Part shown: in pieces, positions 42,975-51,943 of the stretch
Position numbering within the stretch: position 1 is the first letter of the stretch
Layout: every line of letters begins with the position of its first letter
Assembly: GCF_043641555.1 (NCBI RefSeq)
Contig: NZ_JBHZRJ010000001.1
Span: 496,001-560,000, forward strand
Direction: 5' to 3'
Origin: Saccharospirillum alexandrii_A
GTDB taxonomy: Bacteria; Pseudomonadota; Gammaproteobacteria; Pseudomonadales; Natronospirillaceae
DNA length: 64,000 nucleotides
Notes under the pieces: generated by a model
What the model was told of the DNA's origin: nothing
Database searches by the model: none
What the model saw: the letters and a program-made list of their open reading frames with translations, nothing else
Translations under genes and position numbers: made by a program

Positions 42975-44246
42975 CTATTTTACCTCCGAGGTCAGGGTTT
43001 CCAGGTGGTCTGCTATGGCGCCGGCGATTTGGTATTTGCCTTCGACGGGGGTGACGCCTGCTTTGGTGACCATTAGGGCGCGTTGCTCTTTGCCTTTGGT
43101 GTCTTCACCGCGAGTGGCGACGACCAGGCTGGCGTGATTCAGGCGTTTGGAGGCGACGTTGATGAGCTCTTCTTCGGTCACCTGTTCCAGATACTTGAAC
43201 GCAACACAGTGCATTGACGAGTCCGCTTCGCAGGCCAGGTCGATGACTTTTTCGGTCGGTACCAGGTTGAGTGGCAGGCTGGCCTGGCCAGAGGTGATTT
43301 TGCCCTGCACTGCTTCGGCCGGTCGGTAGTCGGCTACACCGGCTGAAAATACACCGGCAAAGAGGCCCGACCGGGCACGGTCTACGACGGTGTCGCGGTA
43401 CTCATCGAAAGTGCGGGTGATGGTGAGTGGCAGGGTTGTCTTTGGTCGCCAGGCACCGTCGCCGAGGATGAGTTCGGCATCGGCACCGCGCCAGATGAGC
43501 TCTTCGGCAATGGCAGCGCCGAGGCGGCCACGGAAGCGGTTGACGATTCTGCGAACGCCGTCGATCGGTACCGGGGTAGGGCCAGCGGTAACCATGATGG
43601 ACTTATTTCGCAGCGGAGATTCGCTCAGAATGCGGCCGACGCTGGTGCAAAGTACATCGGTATCCGGCAGGTTGTGTTTGCCGTAACCGTCGCGCGGGGC
43701 AACAAAATGCACACCAAGGTTGCTGAGTTTACGGGCGTTCTCAACCAGTACGCTGTTGTGCAGGGTGCCGTGCATGGTCGGGGCGATCAGGATCTTGGTG
43801 CGGCCCTGTTCCATTCTGCCCAGTGCCGACGCCAGTGCCGACGTAATGACGGTATCGGCGATGCCGTTGGCCATTTTGGCAATGGTGTTGTGGGTGGCCG
43901 GAGCCACCAGGTAAGCATCGAAAGGGGCGTTGTCGGATAAATGTTCCGCCGCCCAGGTCAGGGTGCTGACCACGGGTGAGCAGGTGGCCCATTCCAGGGC
44001 TTCCCGGGCCACATAGCGCAGGGCGTCGTCCGATGCGAAGGCGACAACCTCGGCGCCATGCCGGCGCAAACCGCGCGCAATTTGCGGGGTTTTCATGGCG
44101 GCAATGCCGCCAGTAACCAGCAGGGCAACGCGCTTGCCGGCAAGGCGATTGGAGATTACCGGCACATCGTGGTCGCCCATGTCGCTCGGCGTCGGAGCCT
44201 GGAAATTCCAGTCAAACAGGCCAGCGGCGGTGGGTCTTGAGGTCAT
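42975..44246 (-). CDS. CoaBC-like flavoprotein (decarboxylase/ligase fold), divergent
   Basis: The 423-residue protein has a flavoprotein domain (LAGKRVALLVTGGIAAMKTPQIARGL, WAAEHLSD with the catalytic-type His, LVAPATHNTIAKMANGIAD) and a second domain like the phosphopantothenate-cysteine ligase half (IMVTAGPTPVPIDGVRRIVN). It departs from true CoaBC: the substrate clamp PAMNxxM reads APTMHGTLHN, the flap Cys region (GxxAxGD-like) reads GKHNLPDTD without Cys, and NHSSGxMG reads NRFRGRLG. It is therefore probably not the housekeeping CoA enzyme. Its ATG overlaps the stop of the transglutaminase-like gene, so the two act together. FMN binding is likely; the substrate is unknown. Confidence 0.75.
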   Translation of the reverse strand: MTSRPTAAGLFDWNFQAPTPSDMGDHDVPVISNRLAGKRVALLVTGGIAAMKTPQIARGLRRHGAEVVAFASDDALRYVAREALEWATCSPVVSTLTWAAEHLSDNAPFDAYLVAPATHNTIAKMANGIADTVITSALASALGRMEQGRTKILIAPTMHGTLHNSVLVENARKLSNLGVHFVAPRDGYGKHNLPDTDVLCTSVGRILSESPLRNKSIMVTAGPTPVPIDGVRRIVNRFRGRLGAAIAEELIWRGADAELILGDGAWRPKTTLPLTITRTFDEYRDTVVDRARSGLFAGVFSAGVADYRPAEAVQGKITSGQASLPLNLVPTEKVIDLACEADSSMHCVAFKYLEQVTEEELINVASKRLNHASLVVATRGEDTKGKEQRALMVTKAGVTPVEGKYQIAGAIADHLETLTSEVK

Positions 44247-45358
44247 GCCACCAACTCCTCGCGGCGGGCAGTCTGAACCGGCTGGAACTGCTGCTGTGCC
44301 TGGTTAACCAGCGGCATGTAAACCGACTGAATGCGGTCGAGGCTGGTGTTCAGGGCTTCGAAATGTTGCATAGAGAATCGACTTTTTTTGCTCATTTCTT
44401 CTTCAAGATTCGTCAGCACTTCTTCGTCTTTCAGAAAGGGGTCAGTCTGGTTCATCAGGGCTGATGGGCTGTACGGGAAGCCATCGGCAAAGGTAACCGG
44501 CACCAGTTGAGCGAATTCCGGGTTGGCTTCAACAAAGGCGTCGCAGACGTCGTCGTTGAAGGTCGCATCGGCAGAGTGCCAGCGGCCGTTGATCTTCATC
44601 GCGGCGTAATAATGTTTGAACGAAGAACGCATCAGCAAACGCCAGCTTGGCGGCATGATAATGCCCAACACACTCAGCTCCAGTGGCGCTTCAATAAAGC
44701 CGGCTTCAATGTTGCTGGCGCGGCACAGGGCCACTTGCAAGTTGGCTTTGGTGGTACACATGCCAACGCCCTTGGCCAGGGTCGTTGACGCCGTTTCCTG
44801 CCAGGTGCCGAAGCGGTAGGGAATCGCCTGAACAAAATAGAAAATATTACGAGCAGTGTCGGCCGGGGTGTTGCCTTTGAGTTCCCGGGCGCATTTTTGA
44901 ATGGCAGGGTGCTGGTAATCGCACAGCGTCGTTTTATCGGGCAATTGCGCATCGGGTACCGGTGCAACGGACTTGTAGGCGGCATCGGCAGCCAGCATGG
45001 CCAGCGTCATCGCCCGGCGCAGTGGCATGGCGGCTGGTGCCTGCCAGGCATCGCTGGCTAGATCCAGGTGCCATAGAATAACGGTGTCACCCAAGGCCGT
45101 CAGTGGTGGCTGACCGTCGGACAGTGCAGCCATGAAATGATTGCCGGGACCGTGCCAGGCTGCCGCGTGACCCAAGCGACCCTGAAGGACCGTATAGAGA
45201 CGATAAGGCGACGGGTTTTCCAAAGGGGCGTCTGCTTCAAGGTAAGTCACAGTACCCAGGTGGAAGATTGGGTCGGCTTTGTCGTCGAGGTAAAAGCCGA
45301 GTGTTGTATCACGAAACAGGGCGTCGTGTTCCATACTGAGAGTGGGTGCGGCATTCAT
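44243..45358 (-). CDS. Transglutaminase-like protease-fold protein
   Basis: The 371-residue protein carries a transglutaminase core domain: GVGMCTTKANLQVALCRASNIEAGFIEAP with the nucleophile Cys, KHYYAAMKINGRWHSADATFN with the His and Asp of the triad. The N-terminal 130 residues form a separate beta-rich region (TLGFYLDDKADPIFHLGTVTYLE), and the C-terminal 90 include helical FSMQHFEALNTSLDRIQ. There is no signal peptide, so it is cytoplasmic. Such domains act as amidases, peptidases or cross-linkers. It is the first gene of a two-gene operon with the CoaBC-like flavoprotein, behind a sigma-54-like promoter. Confidence 0.78.
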   Translation of the reverse strand: MNAAPTLSMEHDALFRDTTLGFYLDDKADPIFHLGTVTYLEADAPLENPSPYRLYTVLQGRLGHAAAWHGPGNHFMAALSDGQPPLTALGDTVILWHLDLASDAWQAPAAMPLRRAMTLAMLAADAAYKSVAPVPDAQLPDKTTLCDYQHPAIQKCARELKGNTPADTARNIFYFVQAIPYRFGTWQETASTTLAKGVGMCTTKANLQVALCRASNIEAGFIEAPLELSVLGIIMPPSWRLLMRSSFKHYYAAMKINGRWHSADATFNDDVCDAFVEANPEFAQLVPVTFADGFPYSPSALMNQTDPFLKDEEVLTNLEEEMSKKSRFSMQHFEALNTSLDRIQSVYMPLVNQAQQQFQPVQTARREELVA

Positions 45359-45470
45359 TTTTTTCTACTCCGTTTAACGGTTAGTCAGCGTCGGAGTGGG
45401 CGGTTCGGCGAACATCACTCCAGCAGTCAGTCAATTGACGTGGCACCTTCGGTACCGTGCTGGCGCTCTA

Positions 45471-45487
45471 TGCGATTGCTGTGCCAA
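45471..45487 (-). promoter_or_regulatory. Sigma-54-type promoter of the transglutaminase/flavoprotein operon
   Basis: On the minus strand TTGGCAC, five bases, TCGCA reproduces the -24 GG and -12 GC spacing (complements at 45484..45485 and 45472..45473), with one mismatch in the -12 TTGC. Transcription would start near 45460, about 100 bases before the start codon. The gap 45359..45612 has no gene. Confidence 0.6.
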
Positions 45488-45612
45488 ACTCTGTTTATGC
45501 TTAAAACACAGCAACTTAGCTGGGTTGGTTGAATCAGTGGCCGCCAGTATTTTGTTGCTCATGGCGTGTGTTGTCAGAAAAATGACGGCGCAGATCAGTC
45601 GAAATGAGCCGA

Positions 45613-46551
45613 TCATTCGGCCAATTGTCGTAGGGCAATTCCGGCTGCCGCGGTCCGGTTATCGACTGCAAGTTTTTGAAAAATAGTTTCCAGATGTTTG
45701 TTTACCGTGCGCGGGCTCATAGTCAATATTTGGGCTGCTTCCCGGTTCGATTTACCGTTGGCCACCCAGTAGAGCACCTCGGATTCACGTTCAGTCAACC
45801 CCAGACTGTTTTTTAACAGAGCCGGGCCTGCGGCTCGCTCTTCGTCGACGAGTTTGAGCAGGGTTTCCTGATGGGTGTGCTGTGCGATCAGACGAATACT
45901 CAATGCGTGATCAAGGCCCGTCAGAGTGAGTTGGTGGCTGGGTTCGGGCCCATGGCCGAGCCAATGTCTTAATTGCGAAGCGAGCTCATTTTGCTGCCAG
46001 CGTTCGACCGCTCGTGCACGGGCCAGCAGGGCATGGGTTTGCGGTGTGGCCCATTGAATGGCGCCATCAGCATTCACGGTGAACAGAGTCTGGCCGGTGC
46101 TGTCGAGTGCGGTTTGAGCGCTTGAGGTCAGGCGCGCATTGTTCAGATGTACGCGCATGCGAGCCAGCAGTTCGCCGGGTTGAATGGGCTTGGTCAGGTA
46201 ATCGACACCCCCGCATTCGAGGCCGCGCACCACATCGTTGGTGTCGCTCAGGCCGGTCATGAAAATAACCGGAATGGACGAGAGACTGGGGTCGGCTTTC
46301 AGCGCAGTGCAGGTATCGAAACCATCGAGTACCGGCATCACGGCATCGAGCAGAATAATGTCGGGCCGGATGCGTCGCGCTATGGTAAGCGCCTGTTTGC
46401 CCTCCAGTGCAACCAGCACATCCATGCCTTCGGCTTCGAGGGCGTCGTTAATCATACTCAGGGCATCGGGCGAGTCATCGACCACCAGCACCACGTCGGG
46501 AGTGTCGGGGCGATGAACCTGGGACGGCGCTGAAGAGGCATTAGCGTTCAT
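45613..46551 (-). CDS. Response regulator with LuxR-type DNA-binding domain
   Basis: The 312-residue protein has a receiver domain (VVLVVDDSPDALSMINDAL, ILLDAVMPVLDGFDTC with the phosphoacceptor Asp, VIFMTGLSD, DYLTKPIQPGE), a middle PAS-like region (TLFTVNADGAIQWATP), and a C-terminal LuxR helix-turn-helix (LGLTERESEVLYWVANGKSNREAAQILTM). Its start overlaps the stop of the hybrid kinase by four bases, so they form one signalling pair. It probably controls the neighbouring urea or flavoprotein operons; that is inferred from position only. Confidence 0.9.
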   Translation of the reverse strand: MNANASSAPSQVHRPDTPDVVLVVDDSPDALSMINDALEAEGMDVLVALEGKQALTIARRIRPDIILLDAVMPVLDGFDTCTALKADPSLSSIPVIFMTGLSDTNDVVRGLECGGVDYLTKPIQPGELLARMRVHLNNARLTSSAQTALDSTGQTLFTVNADGAIQWATPQTHALLARARAVERWQQNELASQLRHWLGHGPEPSHQLTLTGLDHALSIRLIAQHTHQETLLKLVDEERAAGPALLKNSLGLTERESEVLYWVANGKSNREAAQILTMSPRTVNKHLETIFQKLAVDNRTAAAGIALRQLAE

Positions 46552-49500
46552 GGTGTATCAAGCTCCAGGCAGTGCACCAGCGTTTCAAACTGGAGTTTGC
46601 GGGTAAGGTGTTCAAGGTAGGTGAGGGTATCGTTCTGAATAATATCCGACTCGCGAAGCTGTTTGAGTGTGGCGCGAACACCTTTGGTGTAGCCGATTTC
46701 GGCAAAGGCTTTCAACTCGCGTACCACTGGGTGGTCGGGTATTACCAGTGGGTTTGGCCGTTGCGGGTTGTGTTTTGGTGTGCGCCCGGCTGAGGCGTTC
46801 ACCGGGTCTGACGGTTCCTGCAGCTGATACGTCCAGGTCAGCGCGAGGTGATGCGCCAGTTTGTCGAGCAGGTTTTGGTTAGTGACGGGCTTAACCAGAT
46901 AATCGTTGTACGCCGGTGTGGCATGACCGGTGCTCTGGTATTCCTTGGCATCAGCCGAGAGCATGATGATCGGCGCGGTAATATCCCGGTCACGCAGGGT
47001 AGCCGCCAGGTCGAGCCCGTTCATACCGGGCATTGAGATATCGAGTAAAAACAGATCCGGTGAAATCTGGTTGAGCATTCCGAGGCAAGCGTTGGCGTCC
47101 TGGGCTTCCAGGGTGGTGAAGCCGAGGGGGATTAGCAGATCGGACAGCAAGCCGCGCAGCACCGGGTCATCGTCGACCAGCATCAGAGTGCGCTGGCGGC
47201 CTTCATAACCGGCAATGCGCCGGGGTTGCGACGCATCGGCATCCGACAGCGTAACCCAGGGCAGCATCAGGTTGACGGTAAAGCGGCTGCCGTGCCCGAG
47301 TTTTGATTCCACCCCCAACTGCCCCCCCATGATTTCCGTCAGCAATTTCACGATGGTCAGGCCAAGGCCGGTGCCCGGCAGGTTGGGCGACTCTGCCGTA
47401 CGCACGCGTTCAAAAGGTGCAAAAATACGTTCCAGATCGGCCTCGGGAATGCCCGAACCGGTGTCGCTGATCACAAACTCCGCAACCTGGTTGCGGTAGT
47501 GAATATCGAGCAAGACACCGCCAGCCTGGGTGTATTTTATCGCGTTGGAAAGCAGGTTGATCAGAATTTGCCGTAGCCGTTTCTCATCGGTGATAACGGT
47601 TTTGGGCAGGGGATCGTGCAAGCGAAAATCGAAATCAATGCCTTTGTCGCGGGCCTGCATGGCAAACATCTGGGCCAGTTGTTCGATCAGTTCTGGCAGG
47701 GCAACCCGGTTGCGATACAGCTCGAGCCGGCCGGCTTCAATTTTAGAGACATCGAGCAAGCCTTCGATCAGGTCCGTCAGGTACTGACCGCTGCGGCCGA
47801 TAATGGCCAAGCCATCCTGGTGTCGATCCGGCGTGTCGGGCCGGTCGGCCAGCAATTGGGCGTAGCCCAGAATGGATTGCAACGGTGTGCGCAGTTCATG
47901 GCTGAGCCCGGTAAGGTAACGGCTCTTCGCGGCATTGGCCCGTTCTGCCAATTCCTTAGCTTGTTGCAATGCCAGGTCAGTCGCCTGGTGCGCATCGATC
48001 TCGCGCATCAGCTTGTGCGTTTGCCGGTTGGATTCGCGCTGCGCAACCAGCCGGCTTTCATGGGCCAGCAAAAACAACCAGGCGATGACTCCGGAGACAA
48101 TAAACAGCGTAAAAAACAGTGACCACAGCGTCTGCTCCAACAAGGCCGTTTCAGCCAGTGTCGCGGGCTGCATTTGCCGGTACACCAGGGCAAGCAACGC
48201 CGACAGCAGCACGGTGATTACCAGCAGTAAGGCGGTAAACCGCCCAAGTCGGGAATTCACCCAGCGCACGGCGCGTACCGGCAATACCAGACGCAGGCTG
48301 TCGATCAATTGTTGTGACAGCCGGGCCTTGGGTTTGCAATGGTCCAGGCAGCGGACATCAAGCGAACAACAGAGTGAACAGATAGGCAGATCGTAGGCGG
48401 AGCAGAAACTCATGTCCTCCTGCTCGAACCGGTTTTCGCATACGCCGCAGGTGAGCACGGCCACCGGATGATCCGCATCAGCCGGTTGTAATAAGGGAAT
48501 CAGCTCGGGTGACTGGCGTGCCAGATAATATTTGCCACCGGTCAGCCAGGCAATGGCGGGAACGGCAATGAAACAGGTGCCGAGGCTGATAAAATGCGCC
48601 ATGTTGGCTGCCACTTCACCAAAAGCGCCAAGATAGCTGACCATGCCAATGGCCGTTGCCAGACACATGGAACCGACACCAACGGGATTGATGTCGTACA
48701 GATGGGCCCGCTTGAATTCAACATAAGAAGGGCTGAGCCCGAGTGGTTTGTTGATCAGTAAATCGGCCGACAAAGACCCCAGCCAACTGACGGCCACAAT
48801 GGCAAAAATACTCAGTATCGCCTCAAGTGACTGATAGATGCCCAGCTCCATCAGAATCAGGGCGATGGTGACATTGAACACCAGCCAGACGACTCGCCCC
48901 GGGTGACTGTGGGTGAGTCGCGAGAAGAAGTTCGACCAGGCGATCGAGCCCGCGTAGGCGTTGGTCACATTGATTTTCATTTGCGAGATAATCACCATCA
49001 GCGCCGCGAGTATTAACGCGATGGCGGGGGTATTGGTTAAATACAGAAAGACGGTCTGGTACATGTGGGTCGGGTCAGATGCAACCTCAGCAGGAATACC
49101 GGCACTGATGGCGAGGTACGCCAGAAACGAGCCCAGCAACATTTTAATCAGCCCAAACAACACCCAGCCCGGTCCTGCGAGGATCAGCCAGAACCACCAG
49201 CGGCGTGCGTTTTCAGGTGTCTTGGTGGGCAGAAACCGCAGGTAGTCAACCTGTTCGCCAATCTGCGCGACCAGTGCAAAAAATACCGATGCCGCGGCCC
49301 CGAACAATACCCAGCTGAACGCATCGCTGCCCGGGGTTTTGGCGGGCGCATACTGAGTCCAGTCTGGTATCGACTGGTAGTCGTGAACGATGACAACCAG
49401 CAACGCCGAGCATTGCAGCAGTAGCCAAATAGACTGGGTACCCACCTGGAACTTACTGATCGCTTTAATACCGTGAGTCACAATGGGAATGACCGCAACG

Positions 49501-49970
49501 GAACACAGAAAATACCCAATGGGCAGGGGGATGCCCAGAAGCGCTTTCAGTGCCGAGGCCAGAATCGCCGCTTCGATGGCGAAGAAAATAAAGGTAAAAG
49601 AGGCATAGATCAGTGAGGTCAGCGTTGAGCCCAGATACCCAAAGCCCGCTCCCCGGGTCAGCAGGTCGATATCCAGCCCGTGTTTGGCCGAATAGTAAGT
49701 AATGGGAAAGCCGGTAATAAAGAACAACACACACACCACAACCATGGCAGTTACGGTGTTTATAAAACCGTAATTCAGCGTTACCGCCGCCGCAATCCCT
49801 TCCAGCGCCAGAAACGCGGTAGCGCCGAGAGCGGTATTTCCCACCCGCTGAATACTCATGGTGCGACCCGCCCGCGCGGTAAAGCGCAGCGCATAGTCTT
49901 CCAGTGTCTGGTTGGCGACCCATTTATTGTAGTGCCGGCGGACCTTGAATATTTTTTGTGAGGCGGCCAT
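46548..49970 (-). CDS. NCS1-transporter/hybrid histidine kinase fusion
   Basis: This 1140-residue protein joins an NCS1-type permease (residues ~1-500, twelve spans, with SIQRVGNTALGATAF, HGIKAISKFQVGTQSIWLL, NVTNAYAGSIAWSNFFSRLTHSHPG) to a Cys-rich segment at ~505-545 (CGVCENRF...CSLCCSLDVRCLDHC, nine Cys, zinc-ribbon-like). Two more spans, a coiled coil, a HisKA domain (LSHELRTPLQSIL), an HATPase domain (NLLSNAIKYTQ, DTGSGIPE, GTGLGLTI) and a receiver (LMLVDDDP, LLDISMPGMNG) follow. NCS1 carriers move purines, pyrimidines, hydantoins or allantoin. The permease part probably senses or carries such a nitrogen compound and signals to the LuxR-type regulator encoded next. Confidence 0.9.
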   Translation of the reverse strand: MAASQKIFKVRRHYNKWVANQTLEDYALRFTARAGRTMSIQRVGNTALGATAFLALEGIAAAVTLNYGFINTVTAMVVVCVLFFITGFPITYYSAKHGLDIDLLTRGAGFGYLGSTLTSLIYASFTFIFFAIEAAILASALKALLGIPLPIGYFLCSVAVIPIVTHGIKAISKFQVGTQSIWLLLQCSALLVVIVHDYQSIPDWTQYAPAKTPGSDAFSWVLFGAAASVFFALVAQIGEQVDYLRFLPTKTPENARRWWFWLILAGPGWVLFGLIKMLLGSFLAYLAISAGIPAEVASDPTHMYQTVFLYLTNTPAIALILAALMVIISQMKINVTNAYAGSIAWSNFFSRLTHSHPGRVVWLVFNVTIALILMELGIYQSLEAILSIFAIVAVSWLGSLSADLLINKPLGLSPSYVEFKRAHLYDINPVGVGSMCLATAIGMVSYLGAFGEVAANMAHFISLGTCFIAVPAIAWLTGGKYYLARQSPELIPLLQPADADHPVAVLTCGVCENRFEQEDMSFCSAYDLPICSLCCSLDVRCLDHCKPKARLSQQLIDSLRLVLPVRAVRWVNSRLGRFTALLLVITVLLSALLALVYRQMQPATLAETALLEQTLWSLFFTLFIVSGVIAWLFLLAHESRLVAQRESNRQTHKLMREIDAHQATDLALQQAKELAERANAAKSRYLTGLSHELRTPLQSILGYAQLLADRPDTPDRHQDGLAIIGRSGQYLTDLIEGLLDVSKIEAGRLELYRNRVALPELIEQLAQMFAMQARDKGIDFDFRLHDPLPKTVITDEKRLRQILINLLSNAIKYTQAGGVLLDIHYRNQVAEFVISDTGSGIPEADLERIFAPFERVRTAESPNLPGTGLGLTIVKLLTEIMGGQLGVESKLGHGSRFTVNLMLPWVTLSDADASQPRRIAGYEGRQRTLMLVDDDPVLRGLLSDLLIPLGFTTLEAQDANACLGMLNQISPDLFLLDISMPGMNGLDLAATLRDRDITAPIIMLSADAKEYQSTGHATPAYNDYLVKPVTNQNLLDKLAHHLALTWTYQLQEPSDPVNASAGRTPKHNPQRPNPLVIPDHPVVRELKAFAEIGYTKGVRATLKQLRESDIIQNDTLTYLEHLTRKLQFETLVHCLELDTP

Positions 49971-50337
49971 GCCCGCGAACCCGCTGTTATGATCAATTCT
50001 GGTGCGCCAAGCGCTTCAATAACGAGCGCAAAAGCCCAAAAAATCAGCCTGATCGTGAGTAAAAGCCCTGTTTTGGGGCTGAATGGGTAACCTGTAGCAG
50101 GAAACGTGCCCTATTTTGCCCTCATACCCACTCCGTTTGGCCTGAGCCCATCGAAGACCCCTAGGGAGCAAATCCAAGTGCCAAACCCAGCGCGATCTAA
50201 AACCCGGCCCTATCCGCCATTGCCTTTCACCAGCCTTTGCAGGGGCAACCATGGCCTCCAAACCATATCGCTGGCTTGACCAGATATGCGCTTCCGCTTA
50301 GGTTGGGGCGCTTTCAAGGTCATGAGGACTCCCGCAA
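49971..50337. other. Intergenic stretch without recognisable gene
   Basis: The gap between the divergent kinase gene and the island contains short hairpins (AGCCC/GGGCT near 50033..50095) but no credible coding sequence. It should carry the promoter of the kinase operon. It also marks the left border of the AT-richer island. Confidence 0.5.
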
Positions 50338-50700
50338 TTGGAGCGTAAGGGCATATTCTCAAGGTTATTCAGATGGCAAAAAGGGCGTCAGAATACCGGT
50401 TACGACAAAATGCTGATTGGTGGCGGGCTATGGCCCTATCCGTTTGATATCTATATCTTGAAGTTCAGTGAGGGCCAGGAAATCCCTCCCCACGTAGACA
50501 AGGTGGCACGGGGCGAGCACTATCGGCTGAATATCATCCTGAAAGCGCCGACATCAGGAGGCGAGTTTGTTTGCAGTTCGCCACTGTATGAAAGTAAGCG
50601 CATTAAGTACTTCAGGTCTGATATTTCAGAGCACTCCGTTGGCAAGGTTTTAAAGGGACGTCGTTATGTTCTTAGTATTGGTTGGGTTAAAAACCCCTAG
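50338..50700 (+). CDS. 2OG-Fe(II) oxygenase-like protein
   Basis: The 120-residue protein has a short double-stranded beta-helix pattern: YILKFSEGQEIPPHVDKVARGEHYRLNIIL gives the HxD iron ligands, RSDISEHSVGKVLKGRRYVLSIGWV the distal His and the Arg that would bind 2-oxoglutarate. It resembles small prolyl-hydroxylase-type oxygenases. The first codon is TTG at 50338, with AGGA upstream, or the ATG at 50410 (MLIGGGLWPY). It is the first gene of the island on the plus strand, and its base composition is lower in GC than the flanking operons. Confidence 0.65.
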   Translation: MERKGIFSRLFRWQKGRQNTGYDKMLIGGGLWPYPFDIYILKFSEGQEIPPHVDKVARGEHYRLNIILKAPTSGGEFVCSSPLYESKRIKYFRSDISEHSVGKVLKGRRYVLSIGWVKNP

Positions 50701-50876
50701 CCAAGGGCCGCACTCCATTGTGGTGAGAGCCTGTGGGCCTGAAAGATACGCCCGTAGAGAGAACACGAATACATGTCGATATCAAAACATTAATCAGGGA
50801 AGGTGCTTGATGAAATCAAGTGCCAAGAAGGCGTATCGGTTTCTCCTGATTCACGCTAACCAGGAGCGATAGTTAT

Positions 50877-51344
50877 ATGGACTTCGAATTGAGAGCCACT
50901 GAACAATCTGATTACGATACCATTGCAACATGGATAGAAGATGCCGTCTCATGTTCCCGTTGGGCGGGCCCACGGGTGCCGTTCCCTTTTTCAGCCAGAG
51001 AATTACCTGAGCTGCTGTCAGTAAAAGGCGGCTCAAGCTATTCTTTATCTGATAGTGACAATAGCTGCATAGGCTTTGGTCAATTCTGGGTCGTTAGACA
51101 AGGGACAGTTCACCTTGGCCGGATTATCATTTCACCGGAAGCGAGAGGCGTTGGTGCAGGCCGGTTGTTGTGTAAAAAGCTCTTAGCGAAAGCCATGCAA
51201 GAAACTGGTGCAGCAATGGTCACGTTACGTGTTTATCGGGATAATATGCCTGCGCTATCATTATACTCAAGCCTAGGATTCTCCGTTGTAGAGTCAGAGT
51301 CTACCGGTGACCTGTTGTTAATGAGTACCTCCAACGCTGAGTAA
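50877..51344 (+). CDS. GNAT family N-acetyltransferase
   Basis: The 155-residue protein is a single GNAT domain: FELRATEQSDYDTIATWIEDA at the N-terminus, LGRIIISPEARGVGAGRLLCKKLL with the acetyl-CoA loop RGVGAG, and MVTLRVYRDNMPALSLYSSLGFSVVES at the C-terminal strand pair. This order matches RimI/ribosomal or amino-group acetyltransferases in general; the substrate is unknown. GGAGCG precedes the ATG. It is the first of five acetyltransferase genes in a row. Confidence 0.85.
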   Translation: MDFELRATEQSDYDTIATWIEDAVSCSRWAGPRVPFPFSARELPELLSVKGGSSYSLSDSDNSCIGFGQFWVVRQGTVHLGRIIISPEARGVGAGRLLCKKLLAKAMQETGAAMVTLRVYRDNMPALSLYSSLGFSVVESESTGDLLLMSTSNAE

Positions 51345-51421
51345 TGAGTTGTATCGGCTTATTAAAGCTTTTTGACACCACCTGAATCAGGCGTGATGAC
51401 TTAAGAGGTTCGGAGAGGACG

Positions 51422-51871
51422 ATGAGTATTCGTGCCGCAAGCAATACGGATGTACCGAAAATTTCCAGTCTGGTAACGTCACTGGCGCACTACTATCTGG
51501 AGGGCTCAGATGGAACACTACCTTCATGGCTGGAAGATACGTTAACTCACGAAGCATTTTTAGCGAGAATAGCAGATACTGATTATTTGAATCTCGTTTT
51601 TGAAGTATCTGGCTTAATAGTTGGCTATATATCTCTAAAGGAACCTGGGCATCTTTATCATTTGTTTGTCGCAGAGGAGTTCCAGGGGCAGGGGATATCC
51701 CGAAGTCTCTGGGTGCATGTTAGAAGGCAGAGTCAGTGCAGTAGGTTCAGCGTTCGGTCGTCTGTTTACGCAGTGCCTGTCTACAAGCGGTTTGGTTTTC
51801 TTGAATCAGGCCCTGCCGGCAGCAAGGATGGTGTGTCTTTCCAGCCTATGGAGTATCTTAGTGAAAACTAG
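51422..51871 (+). CDS. GNAT family N-acetyltransferase
   Basis: The 149-residue protein shows MSIRAASNTDVPKISSLVTSLAHYY, then HLYHLFVAEEFQGQGISRSLW with the acetyl-CoA loop QGQGIS, and SVYAVPVYKRFGFLESG near the end. The C-terminus resembles the 'VYKRFGF' class with a partner-specific tail. GGAGAGG precedes the ATG. It is the second gene in the array, 77 bases after the first. Codon choice is more AT-rich than in the flanking operons. Confidence 0.85.
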   Translation: MSIRAASNTDVPKISSLVTSLAHYYLEGSDGTLPSWLEDTLTHEAFLARIADTDYLNLVFEVSGLIVGYISLKEPGHLYHLFVAEEFQGQGISRSLWVHVRRQSQCSRFSVRSSVYAVPVYKRFGFLESGPAGSKDGVSFQPMEYLSEN

Positions 51872-51943
51872 ATATTACGGGCCAGATTACTATTGTGACG
51901 TTGAAGCCGAAAGGATGGCTTCCGGTAAACAGGGGAAGAGCCA

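Noticed and set aside
42975..44246. Annotation as the housekeeping coaBC (dfp) gene
   Set aside because: Key substrate-clamp and Cys residues are replaced and the gene is coupled to a transglutaminase-like protein, so a specialised role is more likely.
50167..50184. A sigma-54-like sequence (TTGGCAC...TTTGCT on the minus strand) upstream of the NCS1-kinase gene
   Set aside because: The distance between the GG and GC elements is one base too long, and sigma-54 promoters tolerate spacing changes poorly.
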